NCBI GenBank assembly: GCA_030295235.1
Contig: AP026145.1
Coordinates: 64,501 to 128,500 of the forward strand
DNA length: 64,000 bases
DNA from: Fistulifera solaris
Lineage: Eukaryota > Bacillariophyta > Bacillariophyceae > Naviculales > Stauroneidaceae
Direction: 5' to 3'
Each line of letters begins with the position of its first letter. Positions within the stretch are counted from its first letter, which is position 1. The notes beneath the pieces were generated by a model. The model had not been told where the DNA came from and searched no databases. It saw only the letters and a list, made by a program, of their open reading frames with translations. Positions 10,827 through 22,277 of this stretch are shown here, one piece after another. The translations under genes and the position numbers were made by a program.

Positions 10827-13010
10827 GGAACAGTAATGAGGATAACGAGATAATGAAACAAAATATGGGACGGAACGCTTGATATCTTCAGCGCCTTCTT
10901 AATCGGCCAAAGCGTCATCTTGATTCTCTTCTTTTACTTCTTTAACAACTAAGGAAAGCCCAGTAACTGACCCACGACGAATTCTCTTCACGCACGCGAC
11001 CCGGAGCTATTTTGACAATATTTCTCCCTCTCCGCAATGTCGTTCGCATGTTCCCTTCATCTTCAAAACACGCCTCATACGGAGAAGGACAATAATCATT
11101 ACAATAACGACAAAGGGATGCGAAACTTGCAATAACAACGAGTACATGTACGACGACATCACAACGGAAACGCGAAAGAAAAGGCATACCTGGCGATTCC
11201 TGACGACTGCGACAAAACCATCGCTTTAGAATTCAGTGTACACTTAAAAACAACTGCAAGAAAAACGAAAGAGGCGACAATAATGATACATTCGGATCAC
11301 CTTTTGCGCTTTTCCTTTCAAACAAGAGGAAACGAAGTTGTAAAACAAAGAGGCCTGTATATTTTGGGCATATACATACAAGACTAAATTAACAGATTAT
11401 GCTATACTATCCTCGTCGCAAAATACATATAAAACCAAAATTATACCCGTACCTGGTTTTTCATGGTCGTTGGTGCCTTTTGTATATCAACAGCACCGGC
11501 GACAAGCGATTCAAAGCCTCATCACTCATACGGCTAAACAAACCGAACAAGACGAGGAAACCGCAGCAATTAACAATAACGACTTTAATAAAGGCCCACT
11601 GGCTTTCTTACTTAATCCTTACGAATCGAAAATACCCAAAGAAATTGAAAAGACATTTACGCCGCCGAAGCCAAGACACCGGCCGCACAAGATCGTCAAA
11701 AACGGATCGCCGGATACATTGTCATTTGCTTTCTCGGAGTCCTCGGCGCCTTTTTCAATGCATTCTTATCAGAATTGAGGATGGATGTTACTTTGGAAGA
11801 GGCGGGCTTTGGTTGGGTCGAGCAATCGAATGTACTGATTCGATTCTTTTCCTGAACAAGATTGGTGGGGGTCTTCTCTTGTTGGGCGGTGCCGGAGCGG
11901 GTTTGTTAGCTGAAGCCGAATATGATACACGACGACTGCAAGCGGAACGGATCTTCGAAGAACTGCAGCGACGAAGGGCACAAACGAACAAAAGTGGGCC
12001 TTCTTCGACGAAAAGAAAAAACGTCGCGAGAATAAGCGATTGAATGCCCTGGCGGAAATTGTTGAGCCTGTGAGCACGAATATTGAGTTGTCACCGAGGG
12101 ATTCTTTGCCTTCGCCTACAGCGACCGATTCTCAGCAACAGCTACAAGTGAACGAGAATAGCGCATCGCAAGAGTCTAAAAAGAAAGATGGCTTGTTGGG
12201 GACGATTCAAAACTTTTATGAGCGAGCAGACAGTATGGCTGCTACACAAGCACTGCTACTCAACAAGAAATTAGAAGACGAAGGATTGATTGAAAAGATC
12301 ACTGATGAAAGCGGCTTAAAAGTAATTGGGAGAGATGCTGCCCAAAGACTACAGAAAAAGGGAGACAAAGAGAATTAAGGAACAGTAATGAGGATAACGA
12401 GATAATGAAACAAAATATGGGACGGAACGCTTGATATCTTCAGCGCCTTCTTAATCGGCCAAAGCGTCATCTTGATTCTCTTCTTTTACTTCTTTAACAA
12501 CTAAGGAAAGCCCAGTAACTGACCCACGACGAATTCTCTTCACGCACGCGACCCGGAGCTATTTTGACAATATTTCTCCCTCTCCGCAATGTCGTTCGCA
12601 TGTTCCCTTCATCTTCAAAACACGCCTCATACGGAGAAGGACAATAATCATTACAATAACGACAAAGGGATGCGAAACTTGCAATAACAACGAGTACATG
12701 TACGACGACATCACAACGGAAACGCGAAAGAAAAGGCATACCTGGCGATTCCTGACGACTGCGACAAAACCATCGCTTTAGAATTCAGTGTACACTTAAA
12801 AACAACTGCAAGAAAAAACGAAAGAGGCGACAATAATGATACATTCGGATCACCTTTTGCGCTTTTCCTTTCAAACAAGAGGAAACGAAGTTGTAAAACA
12901 AAGAGGCCTGTATATTTTGGGCATATACATACAAGACTAAATTAACAGATTATGCTATACTATCCTCGTCGCAAAATACATATAAAACCAAAATTATACC
13001 CGTACCTGGT
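9903..13010. repeat. tandem direct duplication, 1,554-bp unit, two copies
   Basis: Copy 1 runs from 9903 to about 11457 and copy 2 from 11457 to about 13010. Copy 2 begins inside the coding region (TTTTTCATGGTCGTTGG) directly after the copy-1 3' flank (CCGTACCTGG), and the same 3' flank ends copy 2. By eye the only differences are three A-run lengths (near 10096/11650, 10457/12011 and 11261/12815); no substitution was found. The event is therefore either very recent or an assembly artefact. Confidence 0.9.
11457..12378 (+). pseudogene. 5'-truncated second copy of the gene at 9856
   Basis: This copy starts at codon 16-17 of the signal peptide and so lacks its own start, signal-peptide N-terminus and promoter; it sits behind the copy-1 3' flank. 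It also has A runs one base shorter at two places (IEK-TF..., STK-RKN...), which split the frame further, in addition to the change shared with copy 1. If the duplication is real, this is a non-functional fragment unless transcribed from copy 1. If it is an assembly artefact, it does not exist. Confidence 0.65.
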
Positions 13011-13592
13011 ATCGTATTCTCCTGCAGCAGCCCGTCGCCGCGCTTCGCTTCCGCGGTGCAGCGCGCGGTACAGTAGATTTGCCGCACTTTTTTCTCTTGA
13101 AACAAGGTCTTGCAACACAATGATAAAATCTATCAAAACAAACAAAACTTTCGCGAGCTTCGTGCTCTTTACTTGCATCCTTACGTCTCCTGTCGGCCGG
13201 ATTGGCTGTTTCTTCGCTCCGGCGGAGATTCAGTTTGCTCTGGAGATTGTAAGTTTGCTGCGCAACAGCGCAAGTGTTCAGTCGCTTTCGGAGTCGGTGT
13301 GTGTTTTCTCCTGCGTCTGTTTGCTTGTTCTGTCGCTCTTGTCGGTTCTTCGCATCATTCTTGTGCCTGCTTGCGTTGCAGGGCTTGTGTTGATGCGTTT
13401 CTGCGCTCGGACCGTCGCAGAAATTGCTCTTCTGGCGCTGAAGAGTTTGTGCTCGACCATGTGGGCGTTGTTTGGTCGTCGTGCGGCTGTTTGCTTCGTT
13501 CTTTTCACGCAAGCGCTTGTACGTATCGTGAAGATGTTCTCTTGGCGAAGAACACGGAGTTTCCAGTTCGTTTGGAGGCTCCAAGTCTCACG

Positions 13593-14861
13593 ATGTTTCG
13601 TCCTGTAGCTCCGGTACTTGGGGCTACTGGGAAACAATTTGTTTTGAAGCGAAACCACCGTGTCTTTTTTCAGGTGTCTTTCGTCTTGGTCCTCTTTCTT
13701 ATGTTGATTGGAGTTGTTGCGGCTTGTGGAGCTGCCCAATGGATCGGTGCTTCCGCAGTTGGCTTGTATTTGTTGTTGGCTGAGCTTCGTCGGTCCTCCG
13801 CAGCGACAAAGTTGACGCATCATTCCGTGCGATTGCGGAATCTCGAGGCATTTAGCTCTATTGATCTCGACCGCATTCGTCTTTTGCGTAAGTTTCGCTG
13901 TCGCTCCACGCCAAGCACACAACAATCTGCTTCAAAGCAAGAAGTCCATTCATTCGAAAATCGGGTCCGTGGTCGCCGTCGTCGAGTTCGTTTTGCACCT
14001 GGAGACCAGTTGTGTTCGTTCGTCCTTATCAAGCCGTATTACGAGATGAGCGCGGAAGAGCTGGCGAGTTGCTACGATGGCCGCTTCATGTCGAAGGAGT
14101 TCACCGACATGAAAAGCCAGGAAGTTAAGTGGGAGCGCCAGTTTGAAGTGTTTCCAAGTGACGACGAATCCGCGTTTTGCAAACACACGTACTGGAAGTT
14201 TGAAAAGCACATTCCGGCCTTTTCAGAGGAGTTGTTTTTCGTGGATGAAAAGGGAGAGAAATGCCATCCAGCTCATTGGACGGCATTTTCGATAGGTCTT
14301 CTTCCATACTTGCGAAAAAGTGCACACGTTCCTCCCGGATTTTCCTCGTGGGCTTCATACGAGCGTCATTTGTTATGGTACAATGAGTTTTACCATACAT
14401 GTATTATGTGGTATGATTATCACTTTTGTGGTGTTCCGGTCGAGCCACTGCCACAGGATGTGGAGGATACGGAAGGTGGTGCTGGCGATGCAGAGGTTGA
14501 TGATCACGCCAATGCTGAAGACAATTTTAATGCTGATGACGATGGAAGTGTTGGCTATCACGCTGACAGCTTCCCCGGTATAGAAGCGGCAGTCGAAGAT
14601 CGTGGTTGTGTTGGTAGTCGCGCTAGTGCACCGACAGCAGCAACTTTGGTGTTTGTGGACGAGGTGAAAGAGGAAGACCATGTCATTGATACCGATACAG
14701 GGGTGGAGGACACTGGAGATGAGGTTGTTGGCTTGGGTGAAGAAGTAGATGCGGTGACTGTTGTTCCGCCAACGAGAAAAGTGAAAGCATTCGGTCCTTG
14801 CAATCGCACCCGTCCGTACTTGGGGCGGCGTTGCAAGGAGAATATTCAATACACAAAGTAG
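13593..14861 (+). CDS. hypothetical membrane protein of a diatom-type family
   Basis: The first in-frame ATG (MFRPVAPVLG) gives 422 aa; the frame is open further upstream to about 13110 without an ATG. A double membrane segment is seen early (VSFVLVLFLMLIGVVAACGA, then IGASAVGLYLLLAEL). An Arg-rich stretch precedes VRFAPGDQLCSFVLI and YYEMSAEELASCYDGRFM, a pattern (V-x-F, hydrophobic core, 'MSAEEL..' and a downstream acidic/aromatic block) that I associate with large uncharacterised diatom families. The C-terminal 150 residues are acidic and disordered (DVEDTEGGAGDAEVDD), ending in a basic patch. A hydrophobic ORF from an ATG at 13120 overlaps in another frame, so a longer N-terminus joined by a homopolymer slip is possible. 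Function is unknown. Confidence 0.55.
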   Translation: MFRPVAPVLGATGKQFVLKRNHRVFFQVSFVLVLFLMLIGVVAACGAAQWIGASAVGLYLLLAELRRSSAATKLTHHSVRLRNLEAFSSIDLDRIRLLRKFRCRSTPSTQQSASKQEVHSFENRVRGRRRRVRFAPGDQLCSFVLIKPYYEMSAEELASCYDGRFMSKEFTDMKSQEVKWERQFEVFPSDDESAFCKHTYWKFEKHIPAFSEELFFVDEKGEKCHPAHWTAFSIGLLPYLRKSAHVPPGFSSWASYERHLLWYNEFYHTCIMWYDYHFCGVPVEPLPQDVEDTEGGAGDAEVDDHANAEDNFNADDDGSVGYHADSFPGIEAAVEDRGCVGSRASAPTAATLVFVDEVKEEDHVIDTDTGVEDTGDEVVGLGEEVDAVTVVPPTRKVKAFGPCNRTRPYLGRRCKENIQYTK

Positions 14862-15054
14862 TTTAATCAATTTACCCTATTATTACGAAGGGCCGAAAGG
14901 TGAGAAGTGAGGACGAGAGAGCTGTCACGAGGGTGCTCGCTGAAATCCCATCTGTCTGGATCCCGACGACAGAGAATCAGACAGGGCTGTGACTAGGTAC
15001 GTCTTGTCTCGAATCCACACTTCTTCGGCCATTTTTTTTGTTTTTCTTTACATC
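14862..15054. other. 3' flank of the hypothetical gene
   Basis: Short spacer before the 253-bp duplication; nothing supported in it. Confidence 0.4.
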
Positions 15055-15560
15055 ATATCAAACAATTCAATGTTCAATGTCGTTGGATTGAATTGGCCAG
15101 GTGTGGCGAGCCAACTCTCGCACGGCGATGAAGTTAGGGGCTTTTGTCTCTCGGTAAGTTTCGTCAGATGTACCGTCTGCTAGTGCGTTTTATGTGTTGA
15201 AACACTCGCAGCTCGGTGACTTGGCGCTGTGAGACCCCTTTCTTTTAGCTCCTTGTGTCAGAGCACGGCTGCGTCGAACTCTGGGATCTGCGTGACATTC
15301 TTTTATTATATCAAACAATTCAATGTTCAATGTCATTGAATTGAATTGGCCAGGTGTGGCGAGCCAACTCTCGCACGGCGATGAAGTTAGGGGCTTTTGT
15401 CTCTCGGTAAGTTTCGTCAGATGTACCGTCTGCGAGTGCGTTTTATGTGTTGAAACACTCGCAGCTCGGTGGCTTGGCGCTGTGAGACCCCTTTCTTTTA
15501 GCTCCTCGTGTCAGAGCACGGCTGCGTCGAACTCTGGGATCTGCGCGGTATCTTTTTTAA
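15055..15560. repeat. 253-bp tandem direct duplication, two copies
   Basis: Copy 1 (15055-15307) and copy 2 (15308-15560) begin ATATCAAACAATTCAATG and end shortly after GGGATCTGCG. They differ at only a few positions (for example GTCGTTGG versus GTCATTGA, CTAGTG versus GAGTG, GGTGACTTGG versus GGTGGCTTGG). Small ORFs inside (about 60-97 codons) differ between copies in length and look fortuitous. The duplication directly precedes the 52-bp satellite. Confidence 0.85.
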
Positions 15561-15616
15561 AAAGTATTAGACGGGATGCTGTTAATCCAATTTGTCTTTC
15601 TACAGTAGTAATATAG

Positions 15617-17640
15617 ATTCCAGAATTTCTGGAACGACCACAGACTTTCGTTGACCCAAATTACCGATATCATAATTTCTGGAACGACTACCATATCTAT
15701 CTATGTTTGCGCCAAAATATAGATTTTAGAATTTCTGGAACGACCACCGAATCAGTGTATCACCCAACATAACCAGTCCAGAATTTTTGGAAGGACCACT
15801 GAATCCATGTTTGATCCAAATTACCGATTCCAGAAATTCTGGGACGACCACAGAATCTTTGTTTGAGCCAAATTACCGATTCAAAAATTCTGGAACGACG
15901 AAAGACAGACTTTCGTATGACCCAAATTACCAGGTACCGATTCCAGAACTTCTGGATCGACCACAGAATCTCTGTATGACCCAAAGCAACCAGTCCTGAA
16001 TTTCTGGAACGACCACAAAATCTATGTTTGATCCAAATTACCGATTCCAGAATTTCTGGAAACGACCTCAGACTTTCGTATGACCCAAAACAACCAGTCC
16101 TGAATTTCTGGAACGACCACAGAATCTATGTTTGATCCAAATTACTGATTCCAGAATTTCTGGAACGACCTCAGACTTTCGTATGACCCAAAACAACCAG
16201 TCCTGAATTTCTGGAACGACCACAGAATCTATGTTTGATCCAAATTACTGATTCCAGAATTTCTGGAACGACCACAGACTTTCGTATGGCCCAAATTACC
16301 GATTCCAGAATTTCTGGAACGAGCACCAAATCTATCTATGTTTGTGCCAAAATATAGATTTTAGAGTTTCTGGAACGACCACCGAATCTCTGTACTCCGT
16401 ATCACCCAAAATAACCTAGTCCAGAATTTCTGGAACGACCTCAGACTTTCGTATGACCCAAAACAACCAGTCCTGAATTTCTGGAACGACCACAGAATCT
16501 ATGTTTGATCCAAATTACTGATTCCAGAATTTCTGGAACGACCACAGACTTTCGTATGGCCCAAATTACCGATTCCAGAATTTCTGGAACGAGCACCAAA
16601 TCTATCTATGTTTGTGCCAAAATATAGATTTTAGAGTTTCTGGAACGACCACCGAATCTCTGTACTCCGTATCACCCAAAATAACCTAGTCCAGAATTTC
16701 TGGAACGACCTCAGACTTTCGTATGACCCAAAACAACCAGTCCTGAATTTCTGGAACGACCACAGAATCTATGTTTGATCCAAATTACTGATTCCAGAAT
16801 TTCTGGAACGACCTCAGACTTTCGTATGACCCAAAACAACCAGTCCTGAATTTCTGGAACGACCACAGAATCTATGTTTGATCCAAATTACTGATTCCAG
16901 AATTTCTGGAACGACCACAGACTTTCGTATGGCCCAAATTACCGATTCCAGAATTTCTGGAACGAGCACCAAATCTATCTATGTTTGTGCCAAAATATAG
17001 ATTTTAGAGTTTCTGGAACGACCACCGAATCTCTGTACTCCGTATCACCCAAAATAACCTAGTCCAGAATTTCTGGAACGACCTCAGACTTTCGTATGAC
17101 CCAAAACAACCAGTCCTGAATTTCTGGAACGACCACAGAATCTATGTTTGATCCAAATTACTGATTCCAGAATTTCTGGAACGACCACAGACTTTCGTAT
17201 GGCCCAAATTACCGATTCCAGAATTTCTGGAACGAGCACCAAATCTATCTATGTTTGTGCCAAAATATAGATTTTAGAGTTTCTGGAACGACCACCGAAT
17301 CTCTGTACTCCGTATCACCCAAAATAACCTAGTCCAGAATTTCTGGAACGACCTCAGACTTTCGTATGACCCAAAACAACCAGTCCTGAATTTCTGGAAC
17401 GACCACAGATCTATGTTTGATCCAAATTACCTATTCCAGAATTTCTGGAACGACCACAGACTTTCGTATGACCCAAAACAACTAGTCCAGAATTTCTGGA
17501 ACGACCACAGAATCGCTGTTTGACCCAAACTACCGATTCCAGATTATATGGAACTGGAACGACCACAGAATCTTTGTTTGACCGCAAACAATTTCTAATA
17601 TGCATACAGAATCTCTGTTTACCTTATGTTGCTAGACACT
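15617..17640. repeat. satellite array, ~52-bp monomer with 270-bp higher-order repeat
   Basis: About 2 kb of head-to-tail monomers of 50-55 bp. Each contains the palindrome CCAGAATTTCTGG (or a close variant such as CCTGAATTTCTGG) followed by AACGACCAC and a variable tail such as AGAATCTATGTTTGATCC or AGACTTTCGTATGACCC. Variant monomers recur in order: the marker TGTACTCCGTATCACCC starts at 16391, 16661, 17034 and 17304, giving intervals of 270, 373 and 270 bp, that is five monomers, seven, then five. Edge monomers (15617-15990 and 17500-17640) are more diverged, as expected for a satellite maintained by unequal exchange. ORFs across it are by-products of the repeat. Confidence 0.95.
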
Positions 17641-17833
17641 GATGACTTCCATTCCAGAATTCTTTCTCATGTCCTTAACCTTAACTTTTCCGCCTCTCAC
17701 GGGCGCCTGCCACAATCATTTTTTACGTTTTGTTGCTGTTATTATTGTGCCCCACAAAAGGTCGGTTTGTTTCTATAGCTAGTTTATCACATCTTTCTTC
17801 ATTTCATAATCTGTCGTCATCAATTTATATGTA
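17641..17833. other. spacer between satellite and iminopeptidase gene
   Basis: T-rich 193-bp stretch, the probable 5' flank of the next gene. Nothing else recognised. Confidence 0.4.
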
Positions 17834-19806
17834 ATGAAGATCCCTTTTCTTTGTTTTTGACTCCTTCTTTGCCGTTCTCTTCAACAACTAGTCCTTCGAG
17901 TACGAGCGGCTTCGCAACAATTACATCCTCTTCTTCGCCTCCTCTGGACAAACGCTGTTTCCGATTATCCGAACGAATTAACGGAGAACCGCGTGAAATA
18001 CGAAAAGAAGGACAAACGGGCTGGAATCACAATTTACCGAAAGAAGATTCGCCATTCTGGGGAAATTCCGAAAGTCAGAACGACAACAACGACGAGTCTT
18101 CTTCTTCCGAACCGTTGCGAACGGGTTGGTTGCACAATACCGAATCCCCTTCTGAAAAGAAGCACAACAACAAAAGCAACAATCATCAACACCGACAAAT
18201 AAAGCACGACAAACACTCGAATTGGCCATGAAGCAACAACGACGACAGCATCAAATTGTGCAACCTCCAACGTTTCATGCGACGAATGATGCGAAACTCG
18301 TCATGGTGACGGAACATGTCTTGCGTGTGCCACTGGACTATGATAATAACATTCAGAAAGATTTGATACAGGTTGCCTTTACTATTGTTGAGACGATTGC
18401 GGATGCACAGGACTATCAAATTTTACTCGAGGAATCGAATCCTGGCAAACGAGCGGACTGGTATGTACAAAATGCGGCCATGAAAGATGCCGATCAAATG
18501 CTCTTGTATTTGCAAGGAGGACCGGGCTTTGGAGCACCGATACCCGCGGTGAGTCTATCATTGAGCAGCACCGGTTCGTGGATGGGAGCGGCTTTGTCGA
18601 AATACAATCGGATTGTCTTGATGGATCAACGTGGAACGGGCAAATCATCACCCGTCACGAAACAATCCTTGGAACTTTTGTTTTCGGAGTACTTTGATGA
18701 GAAAGACAGCGCTACACAAGACAGTGCTCTTGCTCAAGTAGCCGGATACTTGACGCAATTCCGGGCAGATCAAATTGTCAAAGACGCGGAAGAAATCCGG
18801 GATGCACTGTTGTTGCCCACGGCTGATGAATCCGCACCACGGCCTTGGGGAGCTAGTTTGGGACAATCGTACGGTGGATTCTGTACCCTAACGTACTTGT
18901 CGCAAGTCACTCATCCGCCTCGAGTGTGTCTTTTGACAGGAGGTATACCGCCTGCGTTGACGGCGACCGACGAAGTTTACGCGAGTTTGTGGCAGCGTGT
19001 CCGACAGCGCAGTCTATTGTATTATGGCATGTTTCCAGGCGATGTGAAATTAGTGAAACGATTGGTGCGAGCTTTGTTAAACAAGCCGGTGCCTTTGCCC
19101 TCGGGCGGTGTATTGACGGCACGTCGATTGTTGCAGCTGGGGTTGAGTTTGGGCGGTTCACCAAATGCCTTTGCATCCATGCATGCGTTGTTGCAATCGG
19201 CTGTGTTATCGATGCCTAGCAACGAAGACGACTCGATAATTTGGAATCGGACCTTTTTGGAAACAAATGGAGGTGGAACAGAGCTTTGACGATCATCCGA
19301 TTTACTATTGGTTGCACGAATCGATTTATGCTGATGGACAGGGAGGTACGCGATGGTCCGCACATCGGCAATACGAAAAGTTGAAAGCAGAGGAACCGGA
19401 TGTTTGGGACTTTCAACAAACGTGTCGAGAGAACTCCGTCAACCCTGTCTTGTTCTTTGGCGAAATGGTTTTTCCGTGGATGTCGGAAGACTATGGCGAG
19501 CTACAAGGGGTGGGTTCTGTTGCAGAAGCATTGGCACAGAAAGAAGATTGGAAGCCGCTTTACAACATGGAACGCGTGAAGCAAGTTCTTTCGTTGACAC
19601 AGCAAACTCGTTTGGCAGCGTCTGTTTATTACGATGATATGTACGTTGATTTCAAGGCTTGTGAGGCCATGTTGCAAGGGCCGCTTTCTCGAGGAAAGGC
19701 CTGGATCACTAACGATTATCAGCATTCCGGTTTGCGTGACGATGGTGCTGCCATGTTCAACAAATTATACGGCATGGCGAAGGGGACGATTCGGACACCG
19801 AGCTAA
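17834..19806 (+). CDS. prolyl iminopeptidase (alpha/beta hydrolase, S33), frame changes in homopolymers
   Basis: Releases N-terminal proline from peptides. The catalytic core is complete. The oxyanion segment is LYLQGGPGFGAP, MDQRGTGKSSP follows, the nucleophile elbow is GQSYGGFC (Ser), the acid lies in YYDDMYVDF, and the base His is in YQHSGLRDDG near the C-terminus. Three frame changes sit in homopolymers. One extra A in the AAAA run near 18153 joins the upstream part (TGWLHNTESPSEK) to EAQQQKQQSSTPTNK. One A too many near 19273 separates FLET from MEVEQSFDDHPIYYWLHES. A T-run slip near 17855 would connect the ATG at 17834 (MKIPFLCF) to the following frame and supply a signal peptide. The N-terminal 130 residues are low-complexity. 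The family is secure; the N-terminus and location are uncertain. Confidence 0.82.
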
Positions 19807-20008
19807 AAAAACAGCAAAATATTTTAGTTTAGTCAATGCTTTCATGTCGTGAATATGTGTCGGCGCGAGAGATGTCTGTGGTGCCGCTCAGCTGTTTGAG
19901 AAATTGAGCTTTAATGACGATCTTTCGTTCTCTCTTTATCCCCAACCAGTATTCTTGATCTAATGCCTCATATTCGTTCGGTTGTGTGCGCTGTGCCTTT
20001 CGATTTTT

Positions 20009-21429
20009 TCACTTGATGGTGTACCCTGTGAAGAGGACATACAGCAAAAGATTGACTTCATCGTCCGGAATACCTGGCATGCAGGGATGCCCATCCGGTG
20101 GCTTGGTAATCCAAGGATTATCTGCTCCGAAATAGATACCCAAATCTCGACGTTGCATTACTTTTAATGTCGGAAGCCAGTGAGCGACACTAAACTCGTA
20201 TCTTGCCGTTACTCCCTTGGGGAACGTGTTTTTCGGTTTCTTCGCGCTTACATTCCAAACGAGAGCGTCGAATTTCGACGATACGGGAACCGATGCATCA
20301 GTGCTATTACTGAGAGGGATTTGAAAGTAATCGGAATAGACTCGATTCAAAGCATTTTCGCTCAGCATTTGCGAACGAAAAACATAGTAAACTTCGGTCA
20401 CATTCTGAAAGCGAACCATAGCAATGCCATCGTCACAACCACTCATCGTCTTATCAGGAATTTGAGTCGCCGATGGATGATAAAACGAGGCAAGATCTTT
20501 TGTTGCGCACCATGGCATCCTTTCTGTTGAATAACGGAAGCGCCTCGAATCGGCTTGCCGATTTCGGAGAATTCAATAGGCTTATTGCCGCGTTTCTTCA
20601 ATGCGCTGAGCGAAATAGAGGGACCTGGGTTTTTCACCTGTAACGCCGTAATATCCTCCCGGAATCCACATACCATGGCTTCCCACATTTGTCGAACATA
20701 CGATGATCCGTGTATTGCAATACGTGTTGGCGGGTTGTCAACGGTGTCACCTTTTAGGGTGGGCCGTCGCGATAGACCTGCAGGACCGCCCAGAGCATCG
20801 ACGAGACTCCTTAACCGACACGGTTTCGTATTGTTATCATGTCCTAGATTAAAGACAAGTTCGTAATCCGAAGCCTCTGGTTTGTCGTAATCAGGTGGAT
20901 GAGCACAATTGTAACGAGCTTTCATGACAAAACAAGAGTAATGATTGTATCGCGGTTGAACGCCGGGTAAAACAGGTAGGTACGAGCCCATGTTCTTTAG
21001 ATCAATGATTCCTGTTTTCGAAAGGCACTCGGGAAAATTCGCTCGAATAAAGTCAATCGAAGATTGAGGTGTTGTGCTGCCAGTGTCGTGCGCTGCGTCT
21101 TCGTTGAATGCCCCAATGGTAAATTCCTCGTCATCCTTTACTACTTTCTTGTTCACAGCAAGGTTTTCTTTGTCTTTCACTTCTTTCCTTATTTCTCCGG
21201 TCACAATCGACACAATATTTCCGTCGGTGTACTCCTCGTCCGCTTTCAAAGATGACGTCTTTTTGAGGCCACCGTTGCTATTACTTTCGTCTTTTTGATC
21301 GACTGATTCAGCGGGCGTAAGCTGACGCCATTGCTCGATAGAGATCCGCGTCAAGCCGAGTAGAAGAAACGCAGAGAAAGCCACAATTTTCCATCGTTGC
21401 ACGTCGCAGGGGAGCGTCATTTGTACCAT
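20009..21429 (-). CDS. TBL/PC-esterase-like type II membrane protein, copy A, one frame change
   Basis: Starts at the ATG at 21429, followed by a single membrane anchor (IVAFSAFLLLGLT), a polar stem and a conserved luminal domain, so Golgi-type II topology is likely. The domain shows HGSSYVRQMWEAMVC, equivalent to the GDS-x-x-R-x-x-W-E-S-L-x-C block of the trichome-birefringence-like/PC-esterase family. Near the C-terminus is PDGHPCMPGIPDDEVNLLLY, equivalent to the D-x-x-H-W-C-L-P-G-x-P-D-x-W-N block. Plant members O-acetylate wall polysaccharides. Here the GDS Asp is Ser (GSS) and D and H are one residue closer. The frame shifts near 20495; one more A in the AAAA run restores GAQQKDLASFYHP. 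Paralogue of the gene at 24239. Confidence 0.7.
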
Positions 21430-22277
21430 GTTTTTGTTTGCTCTTTCAAAATAAACGTTCAATGCGCGCGAAATCGAAGAAAAGCACGCTTTATTATCAC
21501 CGAGAAGTACTAAATGCGCTCAATGTTACCATGAAAGAAGACATAACTGTGCAAAGAAGTGAAGATTGATTGAAAGGCAATTATGGGAAGCGCGTTGACG
21601 ATGTCGCGATAATACCAGGTATATACAGCAGGGCATGATCGCATTATTTTTCAAGCGATGAAAGCGCGAGCCTTACGGCTACAGATTACCCTACAGTACC
21701 TTTTCCACCTCGTGATTAAATCCAGTCTTGGATTTGGGCTACATTGCCACTATTAGCCGACCTTCGAATCAACGTGTTCGACGTTAAACAACCTGGGAGT
21801 TTTCTCGAAAGTCACTTTCTAAGAAATGGTATTACAAAAGGACCCTGTTGAGTTGTAAAGGTAGAGCGGTCGCTTTTGTGCTGTAGTTATAACAACGTTT
21901 GCGGCGGGAACCTCCGTTTACCAATTTAATGTTTTGTGTTTGCGCCGTGTCGAACGACGCGAGTATCAGCCTCTTCAGTCTACATGTGCACAAGATTGTA
22001 TGTTGAGTTCTTCGGCTTGTTCCATTTTTGTTGCACGGTAAACAAGCATAAAAGAGGTTTGCTTTTCTTTTTCGTCTCCGCATTGCGGTACTCTTTCTCG
22101 TGATACTCTTTGGGTCCTATCGAAACGCATTCTCTGTAAGCATAATGAATAACCACACTCGACTGCTAACTCTTCAAAGCGCATTCCTGAGATTAACTGC
22201 CCTGCTGAACTTGACTAAAACGCGACTTCTGAACCATCCGTTGCTGATATATATAGCAGATCCTTTAGCTAGCCAGT
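21430..22277. other. intergenic, upstream of TBL-like copy A
   Basis: An 848-bp region between the start of the minus-strand TBL-like gene and the stop of the minus-strand PrmA gene. Contains a TACCAGGTA motif near 21612. No convincing ORF on either strand. Confidence 0.5.

Noticed and set aside
10942-11187. 81-codon minus ORF MPFLSRFRCDVVVHVLVV..., repeated at 12494-12739 in the duplicate
   Set aside because: It lies in the 3' flank of the duplicated gene. Its presence in both copies follows from the duplication and is not independent support.
15055-15560. ORFs MFNVVGLNWPG... and MFNVIELNWPG... in the 253-bp duplication
   Set aside because: Differences between copies change ORF length, and no start context or family similarity is seen.
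15760-17605. ORFs of 60-75 codons on both strands with repeated short phrases
   Set aside because: They are translations of the 52-bp satellite; the period and stops follow the repeat, not a protein.
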